From Ifrita kowaldi (Eukaryota; Chordata; Aves; Passeriformes; Cinclosomatidae): DNA of 64,000 nt. A model generated the notes under the pieces. That model made no database searches, was not told the origin of the DNA, and saw only the letters and a list, made by a program, of their open reading frames with translations. Location: the NCBI GenBank assembly GCA_013398055.1, contig VZRS01001450.1, forward strand, positions 604,059 through 668,058. Direction: 5' to 3'. The translations under genes were made by a program, and so were the position numbers. Every line of letters begins with the position of its first letter. Position 1 is the first letter of the stretch. Positions 11,451 to 23,573 of this stretch are shown one piece after another.

Positions 11451-14129
11451 CCATACTAATTTTAGAGTAAACAACTCAGCAAAGTACACCATTGACAACT
11501 TCCATCCGAGTTATTGACTGAATTCATTGATGTAAAATTCTCTGTATTTCTCAAACTGCAATTAATGTATAAATAAAGTCATAACAGGTAAAACCTGGGG
11601 AAAGAATTTGTTTGTGAAGAGTGAGTAATAAAAAATCTGGGTTAAACCAGAAAATACCAAGATGATTACAAAAGAACAATATGTTTATTCAGGAAAGATT
11701 GAAGGAGATTAGCCTTCAACTACACTGAAAAGAAAGTGGAAAAAGCAGTTTCTCTAATAGAAGAAAACCGATATACTAACTGCTTTTTCTCATCTGACCA
11801 AGAAATAGCAATGTAAATACAGAGCTAAATTCTCCAGAGATGTTGTTTTGTTTGATATCATAATTTCACATGTAAAACCTGCATGCATTGCCCATTATAT
11901 ATATAAGCTACTACAAACAACCTCATGTGACACAAAGACCCTGATGGCCCTGAGCTCGTACAAAATGCACCTAAGCTTACTTCCAGAACAAAATGCAAAT
12001 TGACTAGCATTAAATAAAAATGAGTACCTTTTGTGTGACCCCTGTATCTTCCCTCCGCCACTTCCGTCCCTTTCAACCCAGCATAATTTCAGAACGACTT
12101 CAAGCTGTTCTAACATAGGACGGGGAAACAGCTTGCACTGAGCAGCAGGAGAGGGCAAAAGTGAGCTTTAAATACTATCTCTACACTCCCATTTTCATGG
12201 TATTTACATTATGGCTCCTGTCCAAGGCTCTGGTCCTGTGATTTCAAAGCAACAACTGCACAGCAAGAGTGCAACATTTTGCTCTAATCTATAACATGAA
12301 TCTTATTAAAATTCAGCAAAGAGCCTGCATGGGCTTCTTTTTTTTCTTTTTTTTTTCCTTTGTAGATTTGTTATAAGTATATAGACGTTATAAATTTGCT
12401 GCTAAAGTGGTTCACGGGACCTGACAGCACAGCTGATTTCACTTCAAGGAATGCTGTCAACATTAATTTTAGAAATAGTCCTAATTTTGTTTATTAAAAT
12501 AATAGCTAAGTAAGTATGTTACATTGACAGTTTAAAGTATACTGTCAGATTTCTCCGAGTTCTGTTGAGCTTGTACAATTAAAATAGCTTATTTGTTTTT
12601 CGAATTCAGTCCAGTGTAACTGTTCTTGATCCAGATCCCTGGCACAGCGAAATCATTCCTTTCATTACTTCTTTCCCACCCTGACTCCTCACTTGGAAAA
12701 AAAAAAAACCACCACAAGAATCTTGATATTCAGATACCCATCTATGAAATACTCTGCTATCTTCTCTTTCCTTTTCTCATCACCAGCTTTTAGGGAGCCT
12801 ATGTAACATTTATATGATGTTTGCGTGTGTGTAAGTGCTGATTCATGACAGTTCTTCCACTGGTGACTTGCAGATCATTACGTGGAAGGCAAAGGCAGCT
12901 GAAAAAATGTTATACCAGACTGCCTGGTCACAGGTTATGGGGAGCTGCAATTACTTGAAGTCTGGCAGTTTGATGATTTGTTGGCCTAAAGCATGGAAGG
13001 ATGCATTTCCCTGGAGTCCAGTGAAGAAAACTGCCTAAGACACACTATAGAAAAGTGTTCTAGAAAGGATCTCACACTAGCTCAGTTTCTCTTACAGAAT
13101 TCCCACATAAGCTTCAACTTAAACAGTGAGATAAGCCTTATTTGGAATCTCAATTACACTAAATGACACCTTTTCTTTCCAATTAATATATACTTTTGAA
13201 CACAGATATATCATTTTACTAATAACAAGAGTCTTTGTCAAAGAATATTTAAAGTTCAGCAATGTGAAGTAAGCATTGGAGGGTTCTGTAAAGCACAGAA
13301 CTTTGTAAAAGAGTGAAAACTTTGACCCAAGAATCTACAGAAGGCTTCCAAAAAACTGTTTAAACATTGAGAAAAATAGTGGAATGCTGGTTGCAGTTGC
13401 AGAACTGACATTTACCTCACATTTCCTCTCCAAACTACGTGAAGCCAGGAATTTGCAACCACTCTGATGTGCATTTTAGAGCAAGCACGCAGGATCAGAA
13501 CACAGGGTTGTCTAGAGAGAGTGCTGAACTTGTAGTCACCATCTTTTTTTTTGAGTTGGATTTAAAGAGACAATGCTAAAAACCCTCAAGACAGCGCTTT
13601 TTTGATAGCAATAAAATTGTAATATCTCATAAATATCTGAACATCCAGTGCTACATTTTAAATAAACAGCATATGAATTTTAAAAGTACAATCACTGGCC
13701 AACATGGCCTGTCCGACAAAATGTACCGCATGTGCTCTTTGCACTGAAGCCTGAACCGAACATGCCTTTTACATTGCCAAGGTCTTCTTCAGTACTGAAG
13801 ACTGAACCCTGGTTCCACACAAGAAATGCAATTAGTGTTACAGGATCTGTATTGTTTATAGTGGATGCATCTACATTTTTATACACGGAATGCTTCCTAA
13901 GACAGCATTTCTTGCAAAAAAATTTTAATGAGTACAGTTCTGGGTTTTCCAGTAAAGGACTGTAGTATCACATCTGTTAGCATTTTCGTAGTGTGATATG
14001 CAAAGAAATAATACCAACCATCACATGTAGTATCTCTTACTGTTTCTGATTTTTCACACCGTTTATGATGCCCTAATTCATAAATTCTTGGTCCCATTTT
14101 CACTCAGATTCTTGGTGCTTTCTCTCGCA
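11451..14129. other. Intronic sequence, no feature seen
   Basis: Contains a T-rich run near 12340-12358 and an A run near 12698-12709. No exon, RNA gene or known repeat was recognised. Confidence 0.45.
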
Positions 14130-14157
14130 TACTGCCATTGTATGAGCAATGGCAGTA
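14130..14157. repeat. Perfect 11-bp inverted repeat (hairpin, 6-nt loop)
   Basis: TACTGCCATTG at 14130-14140 is the exact reverse complement of CAATGGCAGTA at 14147-14157, separated by TATGAG. The stem is short for a microRNA precursor, and the flanks do not extend the pairing. No function is assigned. Confidence 0.85.
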
Positions 14158-15589
14158 AAACTCTGAATAGCAGCACACACATTATCTTTCCAGTCTCTGC
14201 TTATATTTCCCTCTACTCTGATGCCTTTAACATTTAGGCTATACTAGTTATTTATATTTTTATACATTATATAGATTATATAAATTACCAGTATGTACTA
14301 AAGTTTAGAGAAAAGAAACTGTCTTTTCTCCTTTTAGGCAAGAACTATCTCCACTTCCTACCTGTTCATTACCACTTGAATGGCTGAAAGTGAACTATTC
14401 AACAATTTCTTTCTTGGCTACTTACCTAAGATGATGGAAAATTGTAGCTGAATCGGATCCATGGGTGCAACTTTAATACAAACAGAAAAACAAGTACAGG
14501 AAACAGAATACAGAATAAACAGGGCTAGGTAAAGAGGGCACTAATAATCCCCAAATTCAGGAAATATACAACTTCTGAAATTAACTAAGAGTCCCTTAAA
14601 GCTACACAGAGATTAAAAACTCCTGGTGTTTCTCTGACAGATCTGAATCCAATAGCTCTCTGTACTACAATAGGCTTTCCTTTGACTGTATGAGTTTTCC
14701 ATATCTGTTGTTGACAACTCCAGATGCTATGAAAAATAAGGGTACAAAACAATTAAGGAAAAATAATGATTAGTAAATGCCAATATTTCTGAGAAATAAA
14801 ATATACCAAAGATGACTTGCACATATGTGGAAGTACTCTCAATGAGTATGTAAGAGGCACCATATGAAATAATATATTATTATGAAAACAGGAACCTACC
14901 CCAAAACCTTCAGGCTCTTCAAAGATTTATATTGTGTAAAAATAAGCAAAGGAGGAGAAGGGAAATAGTTTAGGCAAACCATATCCAACTACAACTGGAT
15001 AACATGCACCTGTTCTAGGGCAGCTTAAAACAAAACAGAAGCTTCCCAGAATTTCGCCTTGTTTCAGCTAACAGGGAAAGTCCAGAAAGAGATTGCATTC
15101 TGTCTGTCACAACTTCATTCCTCATTAACTATCTTTTCTCAGGAGTGGTTCCTTTAGGACCTTCTAACAGTCCAACATTTGTGAACATATTGCACTGTTT
15201 ATCACAGCAGACAGGTCAGCCCCACCCACGTCTGCCTGGAGCTGCTGCCCTTTCAGGCCACGTCTGTAACAGCAAATTAAGTTGTGCCAAGAAGCGTTTC
15301 AAGGCTATCGAATTTGTCTATGCTGTGAAACTGCCAGCATGTTTTGTCGCATCGTTTTGACCCAGGCTTGCAAGCACTAACAGTTCCTTAGCAAAGGACT
15401 AACAGGACTTAGCAAAGGACAGAGACCTTCCCCAGCAGGAGATCTGGATATGTCCATTCTCTTTCAGAGACAGAAAGAGTTTAAACACATGGACAAAAGC
15501 TATTCCATACCAGCTGAATACCAGTGCCCAAGGACAGTCTTGGAAAGTTTCATTTGCTAGTACAGGTGGATCCAGAGAAATCTCAAATT
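14158..15589. other. Intronic sequence, no feature seen
   Basis: No recognisable exon, RNA gene or repeat. A short AT-rich segment near 14255-14290 is the only compositional oddity. Confidence 0.45.
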
Positions 15590-15752
15590 CCAGCATGGGA
15601 ACAGGGTCCCTAGGGAAGTGGTCACACCACCATCTGGACAATGCTCTCAGGCACATGGTGTAACTGTTGAGGTGTCCTGTGCAGGGCCAGGAGTTGGACT
15701 TCATGATCCTGATGGGTCGTTTCCAACTCAGCACATTCTGTGGCTCTATATT
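15590..15752 (+). mobile_element. CR1 LINE 3'-end fragment
   Basis: Matches the CR1 3' UTR in sense orientation: GGGAAGTGGTCACACCACCA, then GTGCAGGGCCAGGAGTTGGA, CTTCATGATCCTGATGGGTC and a terminal CATTCTGTGG block. It is strongly 5'-truncated (about 160 bp) and diverged. It belongs to a CR1 subfamily that differs from the copy at 3881-4730. Confidence 0.85.
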
Positions 15753-16265
15753 ACTCTCTTCAAATCACTTTTTCTGATGTATAACAGTATACACATTTGA
15801 TTTTCATGCTGAGATGGAGAGTTTCATTTTCAATACTAGATTTACTATCCTCATCTGAAAAGATTGTGTATTCAAAACAGCAGCTATACATTGTCACCAG
15901 CAGCTGAAAAAGGAATAATGAAATATACTTTGCAGTGGCTATCACAGGAATTAAAAACACTTAGATGAGACAGATGTGACAAAGTCAGGACCTGAAAATC
16001 CTGTGATGAAATGTTTGCTACATTTGCTATCCTCTTTCTCCACATGCTACTCCTATCTCCACTTTTATTGCTTCAGTTTTCACTATCTTTCTACTCAACC
16101 AGTGTATTTAGGGATTCTTGAACTGATTCTTATAGCCCCAATCCGTCAGGTGTTTCTGAAATATTGCACTGCCTCCACACTTTTACATTACTGCAGGATA
16201 CTCCCCCAAAGACTTCAATATCAAGGCAATTTTCACACGTACTGGTACTCCTACAGACCCTTCTA
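15753..16265. other. Intronic sequence, no feature seen
   Basis: A 96-codon chance frame on the plus strand (15976-16266) has no recognisable similarity. Nothing else is seen. Confidence 0.4.
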
Positions 16266-16307
16266 ACACACACACACAAGCACACACACTTACAAATGCA
16301 CACACAC
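16266..16307 (+). repeat. Interrupted (CA)n microsatellite
   Basis: Runs of CA separated by short interruptions (AG, TTACAAATG). About 15 dinucleotide units in total. Confidence 0.9.
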
Positions 16308-19300
16308 TTTTTTCTTTAATCTGAATTCTTCTCACTGGTAAAGGACTGCTAGGAAGCTTGTAGAGAAAAAATAAGGTGCCTATTATTTACAGGTTTGGGT
16401 TTTTTTTAACAGCTACAGTAGTTTTAATTATTGAATGATGACATTGCATTTTCTCAGTCAGCTTATAAAACCTAGCCTTCACTTACTCCCTAAACCCTCT
16501 GATGATTTATAGAAACTGTTGATGTAAAGGAAGAAACATTTCGGCTATCAAATGAAACTGTCACAAATACTTCTAAGAAGGATATGCTGACACAAGCAGC
16601 TCTTTTTCTGGCTTCTCTAGCAGGATATCTTTCTTTGTGATTATTGCACCTAGTCCCCGATGTCTACGGCTAGTCCCAGGGAAAAGCCATCTAAGAAGCA
16701 AAAGGCAGCACAGTATTCTTATTTGATATTTGCATCAAAGTGCTACAATCAGATATGGCAATATGAATGCAGTCATAACTTTTTTGTGCAATAAACATAT
16801 CGCAGAGGGAAAATCTGATACTTCGCTCCTTAGACAAAATTTGTACTGAAATCAGTTTGAAGTCACTGAGAGTCCTGATCAAGTAAATTTTAAAACTGAG
16901 CCAAAGATGAGGTATGGATAAGCTCCCAGTTAAATACATTGACTTGTCTTTGCAAATTTTATGCTTTCTTCCAGGAGCCAGAATCTGGACTTTATTTTTC
17001 CTTATTTTTTTCTCCCTATACTATGATTTATTTTGACATGTTAGCTTACAAATTCTACTGTCCAAATAAGCCTGTAGTTTGTCCATAAACTCTTGCAGAA
17101 TGTTATTTGTATTATACAATTGACAGTTCACAAAAGTAATGCAAGGCTTTATGCCACCACAGCTACAGATAGATTTAAAAGGTTCTTATTTTTATTTTCC
17201 GATATACTCACCTTTGAGCTTTTAATAATTTTAGTTAGGATGTATTTTTGTCTGAATTAATATTGAGAAGTCATTTTTTTAAATGCAACGTAAGTTTGAA
17301 AGTAATCTTACAGCCTTCTAGTTCCAGCTCTTTCCTTTAATATTACTAATTCAAACCAAATGGAAGAAAAAATATATGACTTTTTATTATTTTACACTGT
17401 GAAACATCCTTAAGTCCTTTAATGGACTTTTATCTTTTGTCTGTATGTGCTGCATATAGACAAAACTTCTTTACAAAATTTTTGTATAGTTTAAATGGAG
17501 AAATGAATACCTTTTAGGTAAAGCACAATTTTTTTGGATTGCTGTCCTCTAAAAGGTAAGAGACATATAAGTATTCTGTCTTCCTAATGTCCATAGCAGA
17601 CTGTCACACTTATAATGTGCTGTGAAGCAAAATTTTGGGGCCAGATGGTGGTCCTATGACAAGGTAGTGTGCTAGCACTAATCAACGTAGCACTTGAACT
17701 CCGAATTTCTTTCAATTCCAGTAGTAACTATTGTGGAAAGAAGGTGTTTGGCTCAGAAGTAAAAAAAGCAAATGTTACCATGCTCCCAGCAGGCTCTTTC
17801 TGACTATATGAAAATGATATTACAGGAAGGACTAGATGGAGCCCCATCCTCCCTGACTTGAAAAATGAAAGAAGACAGTTCAAGAATAAGACACTATTGC
17901 CTCCAACCAAGTAAAAAAATCTCAAACAAACAAAAGATTCGCAGGGCATCCCAGACAGCACCTACTTCAATCTGATAACCCTTCCTAGTCCATCTGCGAT
18001 AATCACACTGTGAATTTTATTATTAAATAATGACACTGCTTCCTCGAGTGCCCATGCTGACTTTAAACAAACTTGTAACCTTCATTGGTAAGCAGTTGAG
18101 AATCTTATTTTGATGGAATGTGCAAGCTCCAACAGGCTTCAAGTTGAACACAATGTATCTTGCTGAAAGCTCTATCAAACAGGACCTTTAACCTAGAAGA
18201 ATATGTACAAAATTGTAACAGGACATATTGGATTGGATCAATTGTGTGTCTAGCTGGGGAATTTTAGAGACTTAACAGCATTCCTATTTACATATTTCTG
18301 CATTTACTGTCAAGCAAGAACAGCAGAGCAGCATCATTCCATGTATTTCTTCACTTAAGTGCACAACAAAAGTGATTCGGTTCTGATTTTGTCATTCAGA
18401 ACACATTTTAAAGTTGCATTTCCAGTCTTCTGACTTTAAAAAACTGTGAGGTTTTCAATAATATTTTATCTCTTATATGCTGAACATCAGCTTGACATGA
18501 TGTCACCAAATAGTTTGTTGCTGATTTTGAGGGAAGTGTTATAACCTCATACAAGTGTTACAACCTCATGTTTCTACTCAGATTTAACATCAAATCACAC
18601 TCACTATGATTCATTTGATTTTATATTCTATCGAATATAAACTGTCTTTCATAAATGAATGAATGAAATGGAAATGGATATTGCAAGAGCACTATTCATT
18701 TTAGAAAGTTATTTTCATAACCAATAAAAGTAACCAAGTATCATATGATAGGGACACAAGTTACATATCTAGACAATGCCTATTAAGAACAATTCTGCTC
18801 TTGATATAACTTAGGAGATGGGATAATAGCGCTCTGTTTCAGATTTGGTGCACTAGAATAGCTTTCTGAGATCACTTACTGATTTTATTGAAGGTCTCAG
18901 AGGTGCAACAATCAAAGGATTTACTATCAAGCTTAACTGGAACACAACACTCCAACGCAAAACACTCCATCTAAAAAGCACAGACAATAAGTGAGCTGTT
19001 GCAATTTGAGTTAATTTGGTAATGACGAGGCCTTTTAAGAACTGCCATTAGAAATTTAGGGAGAAAAAAAACCCAGACAACCACCAACACAAAAGAAGAC
19101 AGAGTGATGGCTGGGGTAAAAACCTTTCATATGGAAGTGTGAATTGAAGTCTTGTCTCTAACCCTACAAACTGGCACAAGACTCTTCATGAAGCAGGAAG
19201 ATCTCTTCTATGCTCTGAGCCTCTGTTTCCTCTTTCCTAAGGGACACAGAGCTCTTGGGTTTATTTCAATCACTCTGGTTGCAAGTTTTTTCAGGCAAGG

Positions 19301-19939
19301 ACTGTCAGAGCCTGTTTGGACTCAAAGAACAACATAATAGACATTTTTCTGGAATTGAGAAGAATACAGCTGCTACATCCCATCTGTGCTAGGGGTAGAC
19401 CTGAACACGTCTAGGTCACTGGACGGCTTTGAGCCAAGCACATATCTGTGACACAGAGAGGTGAAACATACACTGGTGTCAAACTAATCACATGACAACA
19501 TTTTAGGCTAGCATTGATGCTTTTGCTAGGGAAGACATGAACAGTAAAATTTATTGTAATGGATACTTGGTGATTAGAACTGTGTAAAAGCTACAATATC
19601 AACACAATCTTACTGCTCCGTTATAAAACAATAGTAAGGCAATGTCAACGTGATCTCCAGCATTAAACTACTACAATGAAAAGAGCATGTTATTGAAGTT
19701 TTATATACATATATATCAATCACATTTTATATTCAAGTTACGTAGTATGTACCACTGTTATACTAATGATAATAGTGATTATATACACTTAAAAAGGTAG
19801 AGGCAAAAATTCTATGTTCCAGTTCCTAGGGGGCACAGAACAATTATGGATGCTGAAAAAGCTTTAGCAGAGAAATTCTCCAGCTCTCTGCAGCATTTTG
19901 TGAGAGCTCTGTCCTTCCCATGCAAGTAACTCAAAACAA
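16308..19939. other. Intronic AT-rich sequence, no supported feature
   Basis: All frames are short. At 18537-18571 a 15-19 bp motif (GTGTTATAACCTCAT, then GTGTTACAACCTCATG) is repeated. No exon or known transposable element was recognised. Confidence 0.45.
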
Positions 19940-20209
19940 TGTTACAGTTTTGTAAACTTCTTGCACCTGCAGGTTGTTTTGCAGAATTGTTATGGTTCTA
20001 ACTAGAAAAACATTCAGAGATGAGTGTCTTAGAACTTGTCCAATCCCCTTTGGGGGGGATGACAAAAAAATAATTACCTTATGCCATTTAATACACTTTT
20101 GTGAACTAACATATAAAAGCCTTCTAAGAGACCATTAAAGCACTTCCATTTATCCCTGAGCCTGGACTTCGTGTCGTTTCTCTACTCGTCCGTGGGGAGA
20201 ACAGCGACA
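19940..20209 (+). mobile_element. Solo LTR of an endogenous retrovirus (270 bp)
   Basis: The segment starts TGTTACAG and ends GCGACA, giving the retroviral TG...CA termini. It is flanked on both sides by AACAA (19935-19939 and 20210-20214), a 5-bp target-site duplication. Inside are a TATA box (TATAAAAG, 20112-20119) and a polyadenylation-like signal ATTAAA (20134-20139), in the order expected for a plus-strand U3-R-U5 LTR. No gag, pol or env sequence lies next to it, so it is a solo LTR left by recombination between the two LTRs of a provirus. The TSD is simple sequence, so the exact ends are slightly uncertain. Confidence 0.82.
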
Positions 20210-20214
20210 AACAA

Positions 20215-20619
20215 CAAATTATTTGAGATACCAAGGGCTGAAGCCTAATGAGATAGAGCCTAGAAAACCCTGCGAAATTATCCTTTGTGCCATATTAAAA
20301 AATATTAAATTTATCTGCTGTTTAAATCATGTTAGATGAACTGGTCAGATTTGAACCAAGATTTTCTGAGACTTAATGGCTGCTCATCATAAAACAAACT
20401 TGAAATTATTTGTATTCATGGAAAACAAAAATAGGAAGTCTGGGTTTTAAGGCTGTTACAAATGTCTCACAAAGGAAACACTGCTCAAAATCTTCAAGCA
20501 CCCCAGGAGAACCTGAAGCTTAAACTCCACATTATTAAAGTTCTTGCTATTTCTCCTTCTTCTTTAAGTATTACCCTATCACCCAAGAATGATGAGATGT
20601 AAGCATCAGTGAATCTGTC
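20215..20619. other. Intronic sequence between LTR and CR1, no feature seen
   Basis: About 400 bp of unique-looking sequence with no open frame of note and no recognised repeat. Confidence 0.45.
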
Positions 20620-21210
20620 CTAAATCCAGCCGTGTCCTGGGGTGCACCAGGCACAGCTGGGCAAGGGAAGGGATTGTCCCACTCTGCTCTGCACTGGGCA
20701 GCCTCACCTCAAGTCCTGTGTGTGGTTTTGGGCACCATCATACAAAAAGGACACAAAACAATTAGAGAGCATCCAAAGAGGGACACAAGGGTGGTGAAGG
20801 GCCTTGAGGGGAAGCTGTATGAGGAGCAGCTGAGGGCACTTGGTCTGTTCAGCCTGGAGAAAAGGAGATTGAGGGGAGACCTCACTGCAGTTACAACTTC
20901 CTTGTGGCAGGAAGAGGAGGAGCAGGCACTGATCTCTTCCCTGTGGAGACCGGTGACAGGACTGAGGGAATGGCATGAAGCTGTGTCAGGGGAGGTTTAG
21001 CCTCAATATTAGGAAAATATTCTTCACCCAGAGGGTGGCTGGGTGCTGGACCAGGCTCCCCACGGAGGTGGTCATGGCACCAAGTCTGCCAGAATTCAAC
21101 AAGCTTTTGACAGGACTATCAGGAATATCATATGGTGTGATAGTTGGGTTAGTCCTGCGCAGGGCCAGGAGTGGGGTCCCGTCCAACACAGGATATTCTA
21201 TGATTCTACA
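20620..21210 (+). mobile_element. CR1 LINE copy, 5'-truncated
   Basis: About 590 bp of CR1 3' sequence in sense orientation. It includes CCATCATACAAAAAGGACAC, TCAGCCTGGAGAAAAGGAG, GGGGAGGTTTAGCCTCAATA and the end block GATATTCTATGATTCTACA. It is interrupted by stops and non-coding. It lies 637 bp beyond the RAB3C exon's donor, antisense to the gene. Confidence 0.93.
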
Positions 21211-21841
21211 GAATAAGTTTTGGCTATCATTTATTTTTGATGAGAGTTAGTGGAAAAGTAAACCTATTCCCTGGCATCTCATTTTTTTCCACTGGGCATC
21301 TTTCTCTAGAGTATGGGCAAGGGGTTTTGTATGCCTGGGTAACACTATCTCTTTGCATGTGTTTTTTTCCTCAGCAGAAGATGGAAGATGTTTCAGGTGA
21401 TCTGGATGACAGAGCAAAAAATTATGCCTTCTGTTATGCATCCACTATCATACCTTCTAAATGAATTCAAAATTTTTAAGGGAAGACACCAGATCCTAAA
21501 ACTGGTATTTCAAGGTACTTTGATATAACATGTACCACTTCCAATAGTCTACATATTGCACAGGTGTTCATAGCTCACTGCACAGATATTAATATGTTTC
21601 AACCTGTATTATTTCCTAAAGGAATTTAATTAATGATAACTGTACTTCAATACCTGAAAAATGCTGTTTGCACTCTAATAATCAAGACAGAAAAACTATA
21701 CAAGAAATTATTAACTGCCATTTCATTCCTATGCTCTCTCTCTATATATATAAAAGGGTTATGATACTCAATGCAAATCTGCAGTTGTGTAAATGCTATC
21801 AAAACTACTACATTTTGCTTAATTCACAGAATTATTTTTTA
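21211..21841. other. RAB3C intron just downstream of the exon
   Basis: Unique-looking AT-rich sequence between the CR1 at 20620-21210 and the exon's donor. It contains a short CT/TA-rich run near 21734-21752. No other feature. Confidence 0.55.
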
Positions 21842-21847
21842 GCTTAC
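21842..21847 (-). promoter_or_regulatory. RAB3C: Splice donor of the RAB3C exon (GTAAGC)
   Basis: On the minus strand the codon TGG (Trp76) is followed directly by GTAAGC, a good match to the vertebrate donor consensus. Translation beyond this point reaches a stop within three codons, as expected for intron sequence. RAB3 family proteins continue with DTAGQ in the next exon. Confidence 0.92.
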
Positions 21848-22075
21848 CCAGATCTGTAGCTTAATTCTTTTTTCATTTTTGAAAACCGTTTTTACTTTGA
21901 AATCGATCCCAACCGTGCTTACAAATGCAGATGTAAAGGAATCATCAGCATATCGGAACAAAAAGGAGGTTTTTCCAACACTGCTGTTGCCGATAATGAG
22001 CAGTTTGAACATGTAATCAAAGTTCTGGTCAGATGTATCTTTCTGGCCATATCTGGAATCTTGAACGGAGGCCAT
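21848..22075 (-). CDS. RAB3C: RAB3C internal coding exon (76 codons, N-terminal part of the GTPase domain)
   Basis: The exon encodes 76 residues starting MASVQDSRYGQKD and ending KLQIW. RAB3 proteins are small GTPases of synaptic and secretory vesicles that control regulated exocytosis and act through effectors such as rabphilin and RIM. Visible motifs are the P-loop GNSSVGKT (residues 29-36), the effector/switch I segment FVSTVGIDF (51-59) with the invariant Thr54, and Trp76, which directly precedes the DTAGQ motif expected in the next exon. The segment SFTSAFVST and the tail TVFKNEKRIKLQIW fit RAB3C as I recall it better than RAB3A, RAB3B or RAB3D. On the minus strand the exon is preceded by a pyrimidine-rich tract ending TTACAG and followed by GTAAGC, so it is a phase-0 exon at both ends. 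It begins exactly with ATG; in mammalian RAB3C a short upstream exon adds a few residues. No frameshift or stop is present, and no other exon of the gene was recognised in the window. Confidence 0.95.
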
Positions 22076-22113
22076 CTGTAATTCAAAATAAAAAAGAAAT
22101 ATCTCATTGTCTC
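22076..22113 (-). promoter_or_regulatory. RAB3C: Splice acceptor and polypyrimidine tract of the RAB3C exon
   Basis: Reading the minus strand into the exon, a T-rich tract is followed by GAATTACAG and then the exon's first codon ATG. The AG occupies 22077-22076. This fixes the 5' edge of the coding exon at 22075. Confidence 0.9.
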
Positions 22114-22757
22114 TTTTATCATAAAAAATTGAAACATTCAGATTTTATTGGAGTTTTTCATAGCAGGTATCAATGAAGCTCAAGAAGAGCAGCTTCTTGA
22201 AAGATTAGTAATGTGTAGGCTTCAATGTGAACTTCAAGAAAATCAGAGGTTTAATTCTTTTTTTTGTGATTCTTGTATCTAGTAGTAGTTCTGGTAGCAA
22301 AAGAGGATGTAAACACGACTGGTGACTGGTACCAAAACAAAAAATAATAATTCTAAAAATCCAGGACAGTTCCTGAGTATACCACTAAAAATATTTGTTT
22401 TCAGAAAATGTGATGAATAGATGGTAAAAATACAACGATACTTCATTTGTACAAGAAAGAAATTAGGTCAATGCTGCATTTTGACACCGTATGTATATTT
22501 CCAAACAGAAGCTCAGTAAGTTTTACACCTAATAGAATTCTTGAACCATTTATTTTACTGTAAATATCTTGCTATCTTTTGCCATGCCTGTAAACTTACT
22601 CAAAGCATTTTGCCTTTACAAGCTTTTAATTATCATACCATTAAATAGTGAGTATATACACCTCTGAAATAAAGTCTTGATTTTTCCCCAGTACTAGTAT
22701 ATTCTGTAGGTTTTTGAATTTGCAATATTAATGCAACATCATCATAAGTAGCAGTCA
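22114..22757. other. RAB3C intron just upstream of the exon
   Basis: AT-rich unique-looking sequence between the exon's acceptor and the next CR1. No open frame or repeat of note. Confidence 0.55.
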
Positions 22758-23573
22758 GAATAATAGAATGTTAAGGTTTGGAAGGGACATTAAAGATCAT
22801 CTAGTCCCAACCCCACCCCCAGGGAATGCTTCTCACTAGACCGGGTTGCTCAGGGCCTTATCTAACAGCTCCAAACAGCACCAGGGTTGGGGCATCCACA
22901 ACTTCCCTGAGCAGCTTGTTCCAGTGTCGCACCACCCTCACAGTAAAGAATATCCTGCTAATAACTAATCTGAATTTTCCCTCTTTCAGTGTGTACCCTA
23001 TTCCTCCTTGTCCTGTCACTCCAGTTCCTGTCAAAGAGTCTCTCTCCAGGTTTCCTGCAGGCCCCTTCAGATACTGGAAGGAGTCTGTGAGGTCCCCACA
23101 CAACCTTCTCTTCTCCAGGCTGAATAGCCCCAACTTTCTTCTCATCCTATCCTCACAGCGGGGGTGCTCCAGTCCTCTTATCAACCTCCTGGCCCTCCTC
23201 TGGACTTGCTCTAACCACTCCTTGTCATTTATGCTGGGGATCCCAGAGCTGGATGCTATGCTCCAGGTGGGGTCTCAGCAGAGCAGAGGAGCAGAATCCC
23301 CTCCCTTGACCTGCTGGCCACTCTCCTTTGGATGCAGCCCACGACTCCCTTGGCTTTCTGCGCTGTGAGCACTCACTGCCCGCTCGTGGTGCATTTTTCA
23401 TCAGCCATCACCCCCAAGTCCTTCCCCACAGTCACTTCCCTGCCCAACCTGTGGGTGTGTCTGGGATTGCCACGACCCAGGTGTAGGACCTTGCACTTGG
23501 CCTTGCTGAACTCCATGAGGTTTGCAGTGGCCGATCTCCTAACTGTGTCAAGGTCCCACTGCATGCCGTCAAC
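22758..23573 (-). mobile_element. CR1 LINE copy, 5'-truncated, minus strand
   Basis: About 815 bp of reverse-complement CR1. The left edge begins with the CR1 3' end (AATAGAATGTTAAGGTTTGG on the plus strand) and runs through CTTGTTCCAGTGTCGCACCA, CTTCTCTTCCAGGCTGAAT-type blocks and CTCCATGAGGTTTGCAGTGG. The 180-codon plus-strand frame at 22826-23368 is an antisense frame of this element and not a gene. It is in the same transcriptional sense as RAB3C. Confidence 0.94.

Noticed and set aside
22826..23368. 180-codon plus-strand frame
   Set aside because: It is antisense to a minus-strand CR1 copy.
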